64,000 bases of DNA, from NCBI RefSeq assembly GCF_002005445.1, contig NZ_CP014692.1, positions 620,001-684,000 of the forward strand. Direction: 5' to 3'. How positions within the stretch are numbered: position 1 is the stretch's first letter; every line of letters begins with the position of its first letter. Shown here piece after piece: positions 16,900-25,307 of this stretch. A model generated the notes under the pieces. That model saw only the letters and a list, made by a program, of their open reading frames with translations, was not told where the DNA came from and made no database searches. The position numbers were made by a program, and so were the translations under genes. The stretch is from Acetobacter aceti (GTDB taxonomy: Bacteria > Pseudomonadota > Alphaproteobacteria > Acetobacterales > Acetobacteraceae).

Positions 16900-17160
16900 A
16901 TGACACAAACACATCGAAAAGGCATGCACGCCGAAGAGATCAAGGCGGCGCTGAAAATGCGCTTTGGCTCGCTGGCGGCGTTTGCCGTGCAACTCGGTCG
17001 GAATGAAGGTGCGGTGATGCGTGTCGAAACGCTGGAGCGAGATCTGAAGGCGACGCTCCAGCGCATTGAGACGTCGCTGGCTGTGGTCAGTGAGGGTGGC
17101 AGGAAAACCGAGCAGATGGTGGCCGTGATTGTGCGGGGTCACATGGAGCGAAAACTATGA
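16900..17160 (+). pseudogene. Ner-like N-terminus fused to a DUF2730-like C-terminus
   Basis: An 87-residue ORF preceded by a good gagg-ag site at 16887-16892. The first ~35 residues resemble the Ner regulator of Mu-like phages (HRKGMHAEEIKAALKMRFGS, then LAAFAVQLGR). The rest (VETLERDLKATLQRIETSLA, then EGGRKTEQMVAVIVRGHME) looks like the helical small protein (DUF2730) normally found just before the gp27-gp28 block. In Mu-like phages the transposase genes A and B and many early genes lie between these two positions. The ORF is best explained as an in-frame deletion fusion that removed them. Confidence 0.55.
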
Positions 17161-17462
17161 GTGTTTCTGAGACAATTGTGGGTGACCGGCGCAGGAGTGT
17201 GCTGGAAAGTCTGTCCGAGATGAGCAGTTGCATGCTCAACGAGGATGTGCTGCTGCGGGCCGTTCTGGAGAGTGGTCGTCATACGGATCATGACACCTTG
17301 CGTGACGATCTGGTGTTTCTGGAAAGGCGTAGCTGCCTGCGGATCGAGAAGTTGATGAAATCCGACGGTGATCTGTGGAAAGTTGTCTTGACGCCGACAG
17401 GGCAGCGCGTCGCGCGGGGCGAGCAGATTGTCTCCGGTGTGGCGCAGGCGCTGGCGAGCTGA
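17157..17462 (+). CDS. Mu-like phage small winged-helix-type protein
   Basis: A 101-residue protein (RRSVLESLSEMSSCMLNEDV, LRAVLESGRHTDHDTLRDDL, then VFLERRSCLRIEKL and VVLTPTGQRVARG). The pattern fits the winged-helix-like family (VpaChn25_0724 type) found before the terminase genes in Mu-like phages. The ATG overlaps the preceding stop as ATGA, so it is translationally coupled. Function is unknown; a role in late-gene control or packaging would fit its location. Confidence 0.65.
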   Translation: MSVSETIVGDRRRSVLESLSEMSSCMLNEDVLLRAVLESGRHTDHDTLRDDLVFLERRSCLRIEKLMKSDGDLWKVVLTPTGQRVARGEQIVSGVAQALAS

Positions 17463-17466
17463 TCCT

Positions 17467-18033
17467 ATGCAACGTCCCTCTTCCATTGATAAGCTGCCGT
17501 CTGAAATCCGCGAGCTGATTCTGCGGCTGCGCAATGAAAAAGGCTTCACGTTTGACCAGATCATGACCAAGCTGACAGAGCTTGAGGTCGTGCATATCAG
17601 TCGGTCATCCGTGGGTCGATGGGTGAAGAGGCAGGCTCCGATCGCGGAACGTCTCCGACGATCCCGCGAGATAACTGAGGCGATTTTTCGTGAGACGGGC
17701 AAGGAGCCTGCATCCAAGACGGCGCAGCTGAATATCGAACTGATGCACTCCATGGTGTTCGATCTTTTCACTGTCAGCGAAGATGGTGATCCGGCTGCGA
17801 TTGAAGGGCTGAAAAACAGCCCGTCCGATATGGAAAAGCTGGCGAGAACCGTGTCGCATCTCGTGAGCGCAGCCAAGGGTGATGCCGAATATCAGAAGCG
17901 TATCCGTGAGGAAATCGAACGCAGCATCCGAGAGGAAACGGCGGCAGGGATTGCTGAGACCGCAAAAGAGCGGGGCTGGGACAACGAGACAATCGATGCG
18001 GTCAAAGCGCGCATTCTCGGGATTAGGAAGTGA
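17467..18033 (+). CDS. DUF3486 protein (Mu gp27-like, small terminase position)
   Basis: A 188-residue protein of the DUF3486 family: RPSSIDKLPSEIRELILRLR, GFTFDQIMTKLTE, then VHISRSSVGRWVKRQ (helix-turn-helix) and a long helical tail. It occupies the position of Mu gp27 directly before the large-terminase gene and probably serves as the small terminase or DNA-recognition subunit. The start at ATG 17467 follows the previous stop by four bases. The gene overlaps the next by GTGA. It looks intact, but its partner is not. Confidence 0.8.
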   Translation: MQRPSSIDKLPSEIRELILRLRNEKGFTFDQIMTKLTELEVVHISRSSVGRWVKRQAPIAERLRRSREITEAIFRETGKEPASKTAQLNIELMHSMVFDLFTVSEDGDPAAIEGLKNSPSDMEKLARTVSHLVSAAKGDAEYQKRIREEIERSIREETAAGIAETAKERGWDNETIDAVKARILGIRK

Positions 18034-18165
18034 GCGACGCTTTCGATCCTGTCCGTGATCCGCTCTTGCCTTATCAGCAGCGGGTTATTCAGGAGGTGCT
18101 GTCGCATAACGTGACGGTCATCGAAAAATCGCGGCGTATCGGCATCTCATGGGTTCTGGCGTGGG
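18030..18165 (+). pseudogene. 5' fragment of Mu gp28-like large terminase
   Basis: The GTG start overlaps the previous gene. The N-terminus reads PLLPYQQRVIQEVLSH and VIEKSRRIGISWVLAW, matching the beginning of the terminase ATPase (the Walker-type segment SRRxGIS). After about 45 codons the sequence switches to the antisense of a gp29-like gene, so the rest (normally ~500 residues) is missing. The frame runs on to 18503 by chance only. Confidence 0.75.
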
Positions 18166-18695
18166 TCGCCGTCATCACCGCTGCTGCCCATCGCCTCCAG
18201 CGCCGCCGCATCGCCCAGCATGAACGCCAGCGCGTTGGCCTGCTCCAGCGCCGCCGTCATCTGGTCGGTCGGCAGTTTCATCTTCCGGATTGTCGTCTCC
18301 AGATCCTCGAAACTGTCAGACGTCTGCACGGCCTTGCGGATCGGCGCGCTCATCGCAGACAGAGCCTGCTCGATCTCACCGCCGACACGCTGCCCCAGCA
18401 TGTCGAGGATCGCGCTTTTGCCAACGCGCTGCGCGTGACGTTCCAGAATTTCACCAAGGTTCAGGCCGACATGCGTGGAGGCAGGCGGAACGACAGGCGC
18501 TGACTTCCCGGCACCCTGATCCGCCTCTGCTTCCTGACCCGGCTCCACGTCGCTCTGCACGGACGGCGGTGTCGCACGCCCTGGCAGCGTCTGCGCCGGA
18601 CGCTGCTCACCCGGTAGCGCATGAGACGGCTGAACAGGCGTCGGCTGCGCCGTGACGCCGATCGTGTCATCGCCCTCCTCGGGTTGGCGATCTTC
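18166..18695 (-). pseudogene. C-terminal fragment of Mu gp29-like portal protein (DUF935)
   Basis: On the minus strand, PEEGDDTIG leads into a Pro/Gln-rich linker and then NLGEILERHAQRVGKSAILD, ALSAMSAPIRKAVQTSDSFE and MTAALEQANALAFMLGDAAA. This fits the helical C-terminal part of Mu gp29-family portal proteins. In Mu-like phages gp29 follows gp28 on the same strand; here it is inverted and joined tail-on to the 5' end of gp28. Its own 5' side is fused to the truncated integrase near 18695. Confidence 0.6.
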
Positions 18696-19585
18696 TTTTT
18701 GAGGCCATGCGTCGATCCCTGCCACGGATTGGTCTCTGCATAACCAACCTGTTCGGCCCATTTCCAGAAGGTGTTCATGGTGGACAGGTGACTGGCTACC
18801 ACACGCGGACCGATGCCGGGCAATGCTTCCAGCCATTCCCTGAAATGACCGACTACCTTCTTGTCTATGGTTTCAATGGCAATGGTGCGGACAAAGCCTT
18901 CCGGGTCAGAGGTCTTGCTACCCTGAGACTCTGCAAGATACTGACCAAGGCGAGAGAAGCCCCGGTGGTGTCTGTCTATGAGCTCCTGAGTGACGTTCCC
19001 TTCAAGCTGAGGAAGCCAGCGATCCAGAAGGATGCTCAGGGGTGTGGTCAGACCGAATGCTATGTCATGCGCTTGGTGATACGCCTCATCAGCCATTCGC
19101 TGGCCTTTGGAGCCCGGATACTGTGCTGCGATCCGATTGGCTGCCTGAGCAAGCGCCTCATTCACGATATCAGCCCCAAAATCACGAGAGGAAAAGCTCT
19201 CACTGACGACGATACCTTCTGACGGGTCATCATTCAGATACTCGGGTGTCCGGTAGTCATCAGCACCAGCAAGGTCTTTGCGGGCCTTCAGAGCCTGTTC
19301 GAGTATCTGTGTCTGGAGGCTGCTGCCCAGTGAGGGAGACCAAGAGCCTTGAAGCGGAGGCAGATTGTGGGCAGACAGAGCCTGATTGATGGCCTCCCTC
19401 ATAGCTGAGAGGGCTGCGTCACGCCTCCGGAGGGCTTCCCGATAGTCCTTGGTCTCAAGAGACTTCACAATGTCTCTGCGGGTTCCGTTGCGGGCTCCTG
19501 TGACTCGGCCAGTATCGGCCCAACGATCTTTTGGAATGATGAGGCGAGCATAATAGACGCTGCCCCGCTTGGTCATACCCTGCAT
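18696..19585 (-). pseudogene. Tyrosine integrase lacking its catalytic domain
   Basis: Residues correspond to the N-terminal arm-binding region (KRGSVYYARLIIPKDRWADT) and core-binding SAM-like domain (FREWLEALPGIGPRVVASHL, then WKWAEQVGYAETNPW) of a DUF6538-type integrase. The sequence breaks near 18695 before the R-H-x-x-R-Y catalytic part and continues into a gp29-like fragment. The likely start is the ATG at 19585; the frame is open to 19693. It sits directly left of an att copy, as the two complete integrases in the window do, so it marks a third, damaged element. Confidence 0.8.
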
Positions 19586-19717
19586 GTCACCTTCGGCCTC
19601 TGGCAGCGAAGCTGCTTTTGAATGGCGCTTTGGTGTGACGCTAGAGGTATGACGCACGGCTACAGGGCTGTGACGCTTTTCTTTGCAAGTCATTGATTTT
19701 CAAGGGGTATTTTTCAC

Positions 19718-19744
19718 TGGTGCGAACTGCGGGACTCGAACCCG
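19718..19744. other. att site: 27-bp copy of the tRNA-Leu 3' end
   Basis: The 27 bases from 19718 (beginning tggtgcgaactgcgggactc) are identical to 43130-43156, the 3' end of tRNA-Leu(TAA) including the CCA complement. The rest of the tRNA is absent. It forms the junction between the truncated integrase element on the left and element B on the right. Confidence 0.88.
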
Positions 19745-19879
19745 GGCCAACCCGCAGTGACACGTTTCTAACTCCTTGAAACAGCAAAAAGAATGCGACG
19801 TGCTGTCTTCCGGTTAGTGTCTGAGTTCCCAGAATTGGTTAAACAGTCTGGGAACTTGATGGGGTCATATTTAACCTGT

Positions 19880-21070
19880 TTATGCCGGTGAATCCAGTTC
19901 TCTTTCCCCGAATGGTCTATTGATGATTGCCATGACTTCGGGGGCAGAAAATATCCGGTTTCTGGCATATCCGGTACGTTCCACCAGAATGCCAGCGGCC
20001 TGTAACTGTTCCAGCGCAGTCTTGGTTGCAGGAGCAGAAATGTCTAGAATTTTCCCAAGTCGTGTCGCTGTAATGACAGGACAATCAACCAGAACATCCA
20101 GTGCTCTCAGCGCTGCGGAGTTCTTTCTGTAGGAGCGTCTGCCCAGCCATTCCGCTTTCAGCGTCTCGGTTGCACTCCTGACAGCTTTGAATTCCTGCAC
20201 GGTCCCAATAATTGCTTGTGACATGAAGGCAATCAGGGGGAGCCAGTTCAGTTTCTGCTGCGCCTGTTTCAGCGCGTCGTAATAGTCCTGTTTGTACGCT
20301 TCAATGTAGGAAGAGAGATAGAGAGGTGGCTCTTGTTCCGCTGCCAGCATCATCGGGATCAGAAGCCTGCCAACCCGCCCATTGCCGTCCCTGAATGGGT
20401 GGACAGCTTCAAAGTGGGCATGGGCGATAGCAATCCGCGTGATGAGTGACTGCGTCATCATCTGCATGCCATCCCCCGCCATATAATCGAGCGTGTCTTG
20501 AAGACACTGGGGCACCCGGTCAGGCGGGGGTGGGTTGTAGATGGAGTAGGCGATGTTATGTCTGCTGCCACCAATCCAGACAACGGTCGTTCGTAATGCT
20601 CCGGGAGTGCCGATATAGGATGAGTCATGTTTCATGACTTCCCGATGCAGTGCCAGCACGGTGTCGAGTGTGAAAACGCTCCTGCCGGATGCAGCGGCCA
20701 GAGGCAGGAATTTTTCAAGGGCCAGCGCATAGTCCCTGACCTGGCGTGTTTCCTGCGTGGCCTGTTCATCGTCTTCGTCAACGATCAGCAGTTCATCAAG
20801 GGTGCTGTGGGTGCCTTCCATCGCGGAACTGCTGACGGCCTCCCTGCTGCGGAGGGTTCTGCTAATGAGATAGGGATCAGTTGACGCCCGTGCCCATTCT
20901 GCAATTTGCCCCAGAGAAGCCATCGCCTGGGAGTGCAGGGCTGTGATGTCGTCCAGATATACCCCACTTTCAGGTGGAGCAGGTGGGACAACGCCATAAT
21001 GGCTCTCATAAGGGGGAGGCAGGCGGGTCAGACACTCTCTGATGCCCCCCATTAAATCCTGACGGTTCAT
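19880..21070 (-). CDS. Fic-family protein with winged-helix tail
   Basis: A 396-residue Fic enzyme, which transfers AMP (or another nucleotide moiety) to hydroxyl side chains. The core motif is complete, HPFRDGNGRVGR. An N-terminal inhibitory helix SSAMEG (S/T-x-x-x-E-G) makes it a class II, self-restrained Fic. The flap segment precedes the core, and the C-terminal ~70 residues form a winged helix (VITATRLGKILDISAPATKT), common in chromosomal and island Fic proteins. ATG 21070 is preferred over the frame-opening TTG at 21088. It is the first cargo gene after the att site of element B. The target is unknown. Confidence 0.9.
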   Translation of the reverse strand: MNRQDLMGGIRECLTRLPPPYESHYGVVPPAPPESGVYLDDITALHSQAMASLGQIAEWARASTDPYLISRTLRSREAVSSSAMEGTHSTLDELLIVDEDDEQATQETRQVRDYALALEKFLPLAAASGRSVFTLDTVLALHREVMKHDSSYIGTPGALRTTVVWIGGSRHNIAYSIYNPPPPDRVPQCLQDTLDYMAGDGMQMMTQSLITRIAIAHAHFEAVHPFRDGNGRVGRLLIPMMLAAEQEPPLYLSSYIEAYKQDYYDALKQAQQKLNWLPLIAFMSQAIIGTVQEFKAVRSATETLKAEWLGRRSYRKNSAALRALDVLVDCPVITATRLGKILDISAPATKTALEQLQAAGILVERTGYARNRIFSAPEVMAIINRPFGERELDSPA

Positions 21071-21249
21071 GGCGAAAACCTTCAACATGGGAGGGTAGAA
21101 TGATCCATATTTAAGGTTTTTATCACAAGCTTAATTTTATGGCTATCGCCGCGTGCTTTATTTAAGCTTTCTGTCAAAGATGAAGGCAGGATGGTGCCAT
21201 GCATTATATTGGTTGGGCATGTGGAATAAGCAGAGAATGAACTATATGG

Positions 21250-21567
21250 TTACTGGAAAGCGCCGGGGTTGAGTTCTTGCCGAACCTCAGGGGCATGCTG
21301 TTCCATATCTGACATAAGTGCTGGGTGTTCATTGCTATTGAGCCTGATGCCCGGCCCCAGACTGCCTTCCTCACCAATAAAGAGGATTCCTGCCGCCTCC
21401 AGTGTATGCCGGATCGCTTTGAGCGTTCTGTGATGGGGCGAGCGTGTGCCGGTCTCAAAATCAGCTAGTGTTCTAGAACCCACCTCAGCCAGCTGCGCCA
21501 GGTCTTTCTGGGAAAGGCCAAGCATGGCGCGGGCAGCACGACACTGCGAAGCCAGCAGAATGGACAT
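21250..21567 (-). CDS. XRE-type helix-turn-helix regulator
   Basis: A 105-residue protein with an N-terminal Cro/CI-type helix-turn-helix (LGLSQKDLAQLAEVGSRTLA, then FETGTRSPHHRTL) and an acidic C-terminal extension. It lies 180 bases upstream of the Fic gene on the same strand and may be co-transcribed with it or control it. The ATG at 21565-21567 is preceded by aaggtt. The role as regulator of the Fic gene or of element maintenance is inferred. Confidence 0.8.
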   Translation of the reverse strand: MSILLASQCRAARAMLGLSQKDLAQLAEVGSRTLADFETGTRSPHHRTLKAIRHTLEAAGILFIGEEGSLGPGIRLNSNEHPALMSDMEQHAPEVRQELNPGAFQ

Positions 21568-21813
21568 GAAAACGAACCTTTGGAAAATACGGTGGTGCTT
21601 TCGTATTTACTACCATGCTGCGCAAAAATGGCAATTTACGAGAGAAAGCCAAGGTAAATTCTGTTCTGGATTTTAAGGGATACACCTCAATAATATACAT
21701 AAATAATATCGTATGGAACCAAATATGTTTACATATAACGATGATGATGATAGATGACGCTCTCCGGTATGCCGTTCAGGCGTGCCTGTTGGGTCATTGT
21801 CGAAAGCAGCCAT

Positions 21814-22374
21814 ATGGCACGTTATGGATATGCAAGGGTTTCAACTGACACACAGGTGAATGATCCCCAGATTTTCGCGCTCCAGAGTGAAGGGGTGGAA
21901 ATAATTGTCACAGAGGTGATTTCAGGCTCTGTCCCGGCCCGTGTCCGTCCTCAGCTTTCGGAACTTCTGGGCAAGCTGAAACGGGGGGACAGCCTCGTGA
22001 TTGCACGGCTTGACCGCCTTGGACGGGATACTGTGGATGTCCTGAATCTGCTGAGGATGCTGGATGAAGAGGGTATTCGGGTGCGGATACTGAATATCGG
22101 CGCAGAGACCGGTACCCCCAATGGCCGCATGTTCTTAACAATTCTCATGGCGATTGCAGAATTTGAACGTGAACTGATCCGGGAGCGAACACGTGCCGGG
22201 CTCGCTGCAATCCGGGCATCGGGAAAAAAGCTCGGTCGTCCAGACTGTCTGACAAAGCGACAGCAGGGCCATATTCGTGATTTATCGGAAAATGGCATGT
22301 CTCTGCGGGAAATCGCTGCAATTTTCAAAGTCAGTAAATCAACAGTCCATCGTGTTGTCAGGATAGCTCAATAG
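21814..22374 (+). CDS. Serine recombinase (resolvase/invertase type)
   Basis: A 186-residue small serine recombinase. It has a catalytic N-terminus (ARYGYARVSTD with the nucleophilic Ser), arginine-rich RLDRLGRDTVDVLNLL, the long E-helix (IAEFERELIRERTRAGLAA) and a C-terminal helix-turn-helix (SLREIAAIFKVSKSTVHRVV). The length is normal. The start at 21814 corresponds to family N-termini; the frame extends 20 codons further up without resemblance. It is clearly related to the second copy at 24196. It may resolve element multimers or flip a nearby segment. Confidence 0.9.
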   Translation: MARYGYARVSTDTQVNDPQIFALQSEGVEIIVTEVISGSVPARVRPQLSELLGKLKRGDSLVIARLDRLGRDTVDVLNLLRMLDEEGIRVRILNIGAETGTPNGRMFLTILMAIAEFERELIRERTRAGLAAIRASGKKLGRPDCLTKRQQGHIRDLSENGMSLREIAAIFKVSKSTVHRVVRIAQ

Positions 22375-22468
22375 TGAGTGAAGGCCTGACTTCCGGACGA
22401 TAGAATAAATTTGGACGGTCAGCATGTTTTCCTATAGATCGTTATCCGTCTGGCTTTGAAAAGGTGAC

Positions 22469-22774
22469 CTACTTCTTGTCCGAAGGCGTTATAATTGTGC
22501 GTTTTTGACTGTCATAAGTCTTCATTCCCTTTTTCCATTTGTGATGTTGCCACGCGCCATACGAACATCCTGCGATTGCACCCATTACGGAATGACCAGA
22601 GCACACGAAGTGGCCTGCCACAGCCCCGGCTGCGCCATCAGCAATACATCCGTGAGGACGGGCTGGTGCTGTCGTTTGCCTGCTTGTCTGTGCCTGAACA
22701 GGCGATGTAGCAGACATAGCAAGAAGCAAGCCCACTAAAAGGGATTGTTGTTTTGGCACAGGTTTAGCCTTCAT
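22469..22774 (-). CDS. Small exported glycine-zipper-like protein
   Basis: A 101-residue protein with a clear signal peptide (KPVPKQQSLLVGLLLAMSAT ending in VQAQ) and a mature part with a glycine-zipper-like segment (ADGAAGAVAGHFVCSGHSVM, then GAIAGCSYGAW) and a lysine-rich tail. It resembles small periplasmic proteins encoded on mobilizable elements. It is the last of three minus-strand genes that may form one unit. The function is not recognised; an entry-exclusion or envelope role is possible. Confidence 0.6.
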   Translation of the reverse strand: MKAKPVPKQQSLLVGLLLAMSATSPVQAQTSRQTTAPARPHGCIADGAAGAVAGHFVCSGHSVMGAIAGCSYGAWQHHKWKKGMKTYDSQKRTIITPSDKK

Positions 22775-22832
22775 AGTGTTTGAGGTCTTCTATGGCTTTA
22801 TAAACTCCGCTGAATGCGTCTTTGTATGCGTT

Positions 22833-23477
22833 TTAAACATTGGCTTTCTGGATTTTTTCCAATGTTTCGTAGACGATGGTTTGATATTTACTGAGTTGGA
22901 TGATCTGGCTGGTAAAGGCATGGATCAAGCCGATGCCTAACATGCCGAGGAAAAAGAAACCGCAGACATAGCTGACAAGCTCTTTGTTTGAAGCAAAATA
23001 AAATCCTTCAGATAACGGCATAACAATAATCGCAACAATTATGATCGCAGCGAAATATATTGCGCTCACCTTGAGAAAGTCCATCCATATGCTACTGAAA
23101 GATGACATGAAGTTCTTCTTGTCGAAGAATGAAACATCTCCCGTAGTATCATTCTTTATTGCCAGATAATTTCCTGTTTTGGCACCTTTTGGTGCGCCCC
23201 ATATGATTGTTGCCTGCTGACCTTCCCGACATGAGAAGTTATTCAGGTAGATTTCTGTTTCCCGGCCATCAGGAGAGACGATCCAGAATTTTTGATGGTT
23301 CTGGGTTTGGGTGTTGACCGCAGGAGGATTGATGAACCCACCGTATTTTGGGTGGATGTAGCCGCCACCGCCCGATGTGGTTACGGTTGTGGTTGACCAT
23401 TTCCGCACACTGGAAATTTCACCGGATAAAGTGCAGAACCAATAGGTGTTACCGTCAATATCAATATCCATATCCAT
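22833..23477 (-). CDS. Unknown membrane protein with two C-terminal helices
   Basis: A 214-residue protein of no recognised family. It starts with a short acidic repeat, has a beta-rich soluble part (KFWIVSPDGRETEIYLNNFS), and then two hydrophobic segments (AIYFAAIIIVAIIVMPLS and YVCGFFFLGMLGIGLIHAF) followed by a helical tail. The soluble part is likely cytoplasmic, although no signal sequence was detected to decide topology. It starts five bases after the stop of the gene upstream (23483), implying co-expression. Confidence 0.55.
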   Translation of the reverse strand: MDMDIDIDGNTYWFCTLSGEISSVRKWSTTTVTTSGGGGYIHPKYGGFINPPAVNTQTQNHQKFWIVSPDGRETEIYLNNFSCREGQQATIIWGAPKGAKTGNYLAIKNDTTGDVSFFDKKNFMSSFSSIWMDFLKVSAIYFAAIIIVAIIVMPLSEGFYFASNKELVSYVCGFFFLGMLGIGLIHAFTSQIIQLSKYQTIVYETLEKIQKANV

Positions 23478-23482
23478 GGGTC

Positions 23483-23953
23483 TTATCCATAAAGCATGGT
23501 GTGGGTTTCATGCTTATCCAGCGTTATATGAGCGGAGCATGAACCATCAGATATTTCGATATGCATGTAATCATCATCTTTTTGTGGAATTGATGTTACC
23601 AAAATGTCTTTTGTATCTCTTGATGTAGAAGTGTAAGTATATACTCCAATTTTAAATCTATATTTTGAGTATTTGTTTTCAAAAGTGAATATTCCACATC
23701 TATCTTCTGTTTTTATATGTTGATATTCTGGATGATATTTTGAACCTACATTTATGGACTGGTCTATTTCTGTTACATTTCCGTAAATAGTAACGATATC
23801 TTTGGCACGCGCGTACGCTTTGAGTGGTTTGGGGTTGGACTCTGAAACGTCAGCAAAGGTGCTTCGCATCCCGCTATTAAAAACTCCGAGATAGAGAAGA
23901 GCACATATCCAATAAAGCAATGTGCCACCAAAAATGGCAATCAATGTCTTCAT
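23483..23953 (-). CDS. Unknown N-terminally anchored protein
   Basis: A 156-residue protein with an N-terminal hydrophobic helix (LIAIFGGTLLYWICALLYLG) and a beta-rich external domain containing two cysteines (DRCGIFTFENKYSKYRFKIG and DGSCSAHITLD). No family is recognised. With the next two genes (minus strand) it forms a small set of envelope proteins between two resolvase genes. The set is AT-richer than the flanking relaxase genes, suggesting independent acquisition. Confidence 0.55.
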   Translation of the reverse strand: MKTLIAIFGGTLLYWICALLYLGVFNSGMRSTFADVSESNPKPLKAYARAKDIVTIYGNVTEIDQSINVGSKYHPEYQHIKTEDRCGIFTFENKYSKYRFKIGVYTYTSTSRDTKDILVTSIPQKDDDYMHIEISDGSCSAHITLDKHETHTMLYG

Positions 23954-24195
23954 GTAACTTTACCTTCTGGGCGTATGCTGAGAGATAGGAGGCGGGCCTT
24001 ATCAAGGCGAGCATGTAACCATGCCTGGCAGAAACGGGTTGGTTTCAAGAACAGCTATGGTTGCACTACAAGTCTCGGAAAATGATCGAACCGTAGTCAG
24101 AATCCGTCGTTTTTGGGACGGAAGGCTTCCGAAGAGCGAAGGGAGTAAAATGGTGTCCCAAAAACGTGTCCCGTTTACATAAGGAGACACAAACG

Positions 24196-24756
24196 ATGGC
24201 GCGTTATGGTTATGCTCGCATTTCCACCGATGAACAGAGTCATGATCCTCAGCTTCTTGAGTTGAAAAGGGAGGGGCTTGAGGAGATCATCACCGATACT
24301 GTTTCAGGTCGGATTCCTGCGATGGAGCGTCCTGGAATGTCTGTTCTACTGAACCGGCTGGGGCAGGGGGATAGTATGGTGGTGGCACGTTTGGATCGGC
24401 TTGGACGTGATACCGTCGATGTCATGGGGCTGGTACGAAGCCTTACAGAAAACGGCGTTCGTGTGCGGATACTGAATATTGGGATTGAGACGGGTACGCC
24501 CAATGGTCAGTTATTTTTGACCATCCTTGCAGGCTTTGCCCAGTTTGAGCGGGAGATTATCCGGGAGCGGACGCGAGCGGGCTTGGAAGCCGCGCGTCAG
24601 GCCGGAAAGCGACTGGGGAGGTGCCCTATCCTGACGTCCCGTCAAAAAAAGCATGTCTGTGAGTTGAGGCAGGCCGGGAGGTCACTGGCAGAAATTGCAA
24701 AAATTTTTCGGGTCAGTCGGAGCACGATCTGGCGCACGGTCCAGTGCGGGCGATAG
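24196..24756 (+). CDS. Second serine recombinase (resolvase/invertase type)
   Basis: A 186-residue paralogue of the recombinase at 21814: ARYGYARISTDEQ, RLDRLGRDTVDVMGLV, NIGIETGTPNGQLFLTILAG, FEREIIRERTRAGLEAARQA, and a C-terminal helix-turn-helix (SLAEIAKIFRVSRSTIWRTV). A strong aaggag at 24181-24186 sets the ATG at 24196. The 160 bases upstream contain gtgtcccaaaaacgtgtccc (around 24152) and other dyads that could be resolution sites. Two related resolvases bracketing the three envelope genes suggest a captured transposon or an invertible segment. Confidence 0.9.
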   Translation: MARYGYARISTDEQSHDPQLLELKREGLEEIITDTVSGRIPAMERPGMSVLLNRLGQGDSMVVARLDRLGRDTVDVMGLVRSLTENGVRVRILNIGIETGTPNGQLFLTILAGFAQFEREIIRERTRAGLEAARQAGKRLGRCPILTSRQKKHVCELRQAGRSLAEIAKIFRVSRSTIWRTVQCGR

Positions 24757-25208
24757 CGTGTCAAAAAGCAGGTTTTAGGGACAGTGGTGCCGTAGTCAGT
24801 TCGATGTGGCTTGACAAGCTTCCAGAAACGACCGTTTTTCGGACACTAAACGTTGTTGAGAGCATGTCGGTTGCGTTGGGGGTGATTGTTTAATGTCGGC
24901 TCACGCCTCTTCCTGGACATATAGGCGGTTGGGAGAATTTCCCGAAAGCCGACATTGAAACATTCAACGCTCTGCTGGTAACTGCGGATTACGCACTTGC
25001 GTACACGTCCTACTCGGTCGAGGTTCGAATTTCATCAGGCGGTTCATGCGGGATATCGATGAGAACTACACCTACTCCATAGCCCTCTAATTCCCGCTTT
25101 GGGCGGCTTCCGTCACTCAATGTTCAGAGCTTTGGCAAAGCCAATGGAGCAGGGAACGGGATTAGTAGGTTTTAATTCGCGTTTGCGAAGGATTCAGTCA
25201 GGCACAAA
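24757..25208. other. Non-coding or decayed DNA
   Basis: No gene is recognised. A plus-strand frame ending near 25090 reads FIRRFMRDIDENYTYSIAL before a stop and could be the tail of a lost gene, but its family is not recognised. Confidence 0.3.
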
Positions 25209-25230
25209 CAATCGCCGAGAACGGCGATTG
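25209..25230 (-). terminator. Hairpin downstream of the restriction operon
   Basis: Perfect 9-bp arms caatcgccg / cggcgattg close on an agaa loop. On the minus strand a T-rich stretch (tgtttgt) follows. It sits about 80 bases past the stop of the nuclease gene, so it could end that operon's message. Confidence 0.5.
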
Positions 25231-25307
25231 CTCGTGAAGGGTGCGGACCTATCGAACGTGACAGTTCCGTCACTGGTTTCATCTTCATCGTATCCGATGA
25301 TATCAAT

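Noticed and set aside
18030..18503. Apparent 157-residue phage protein
   Set aside because: Only the first ~45 codons are gp28-like; the rest is antisense of a gp29-like fragment, so it is annotated as a truncated gene.
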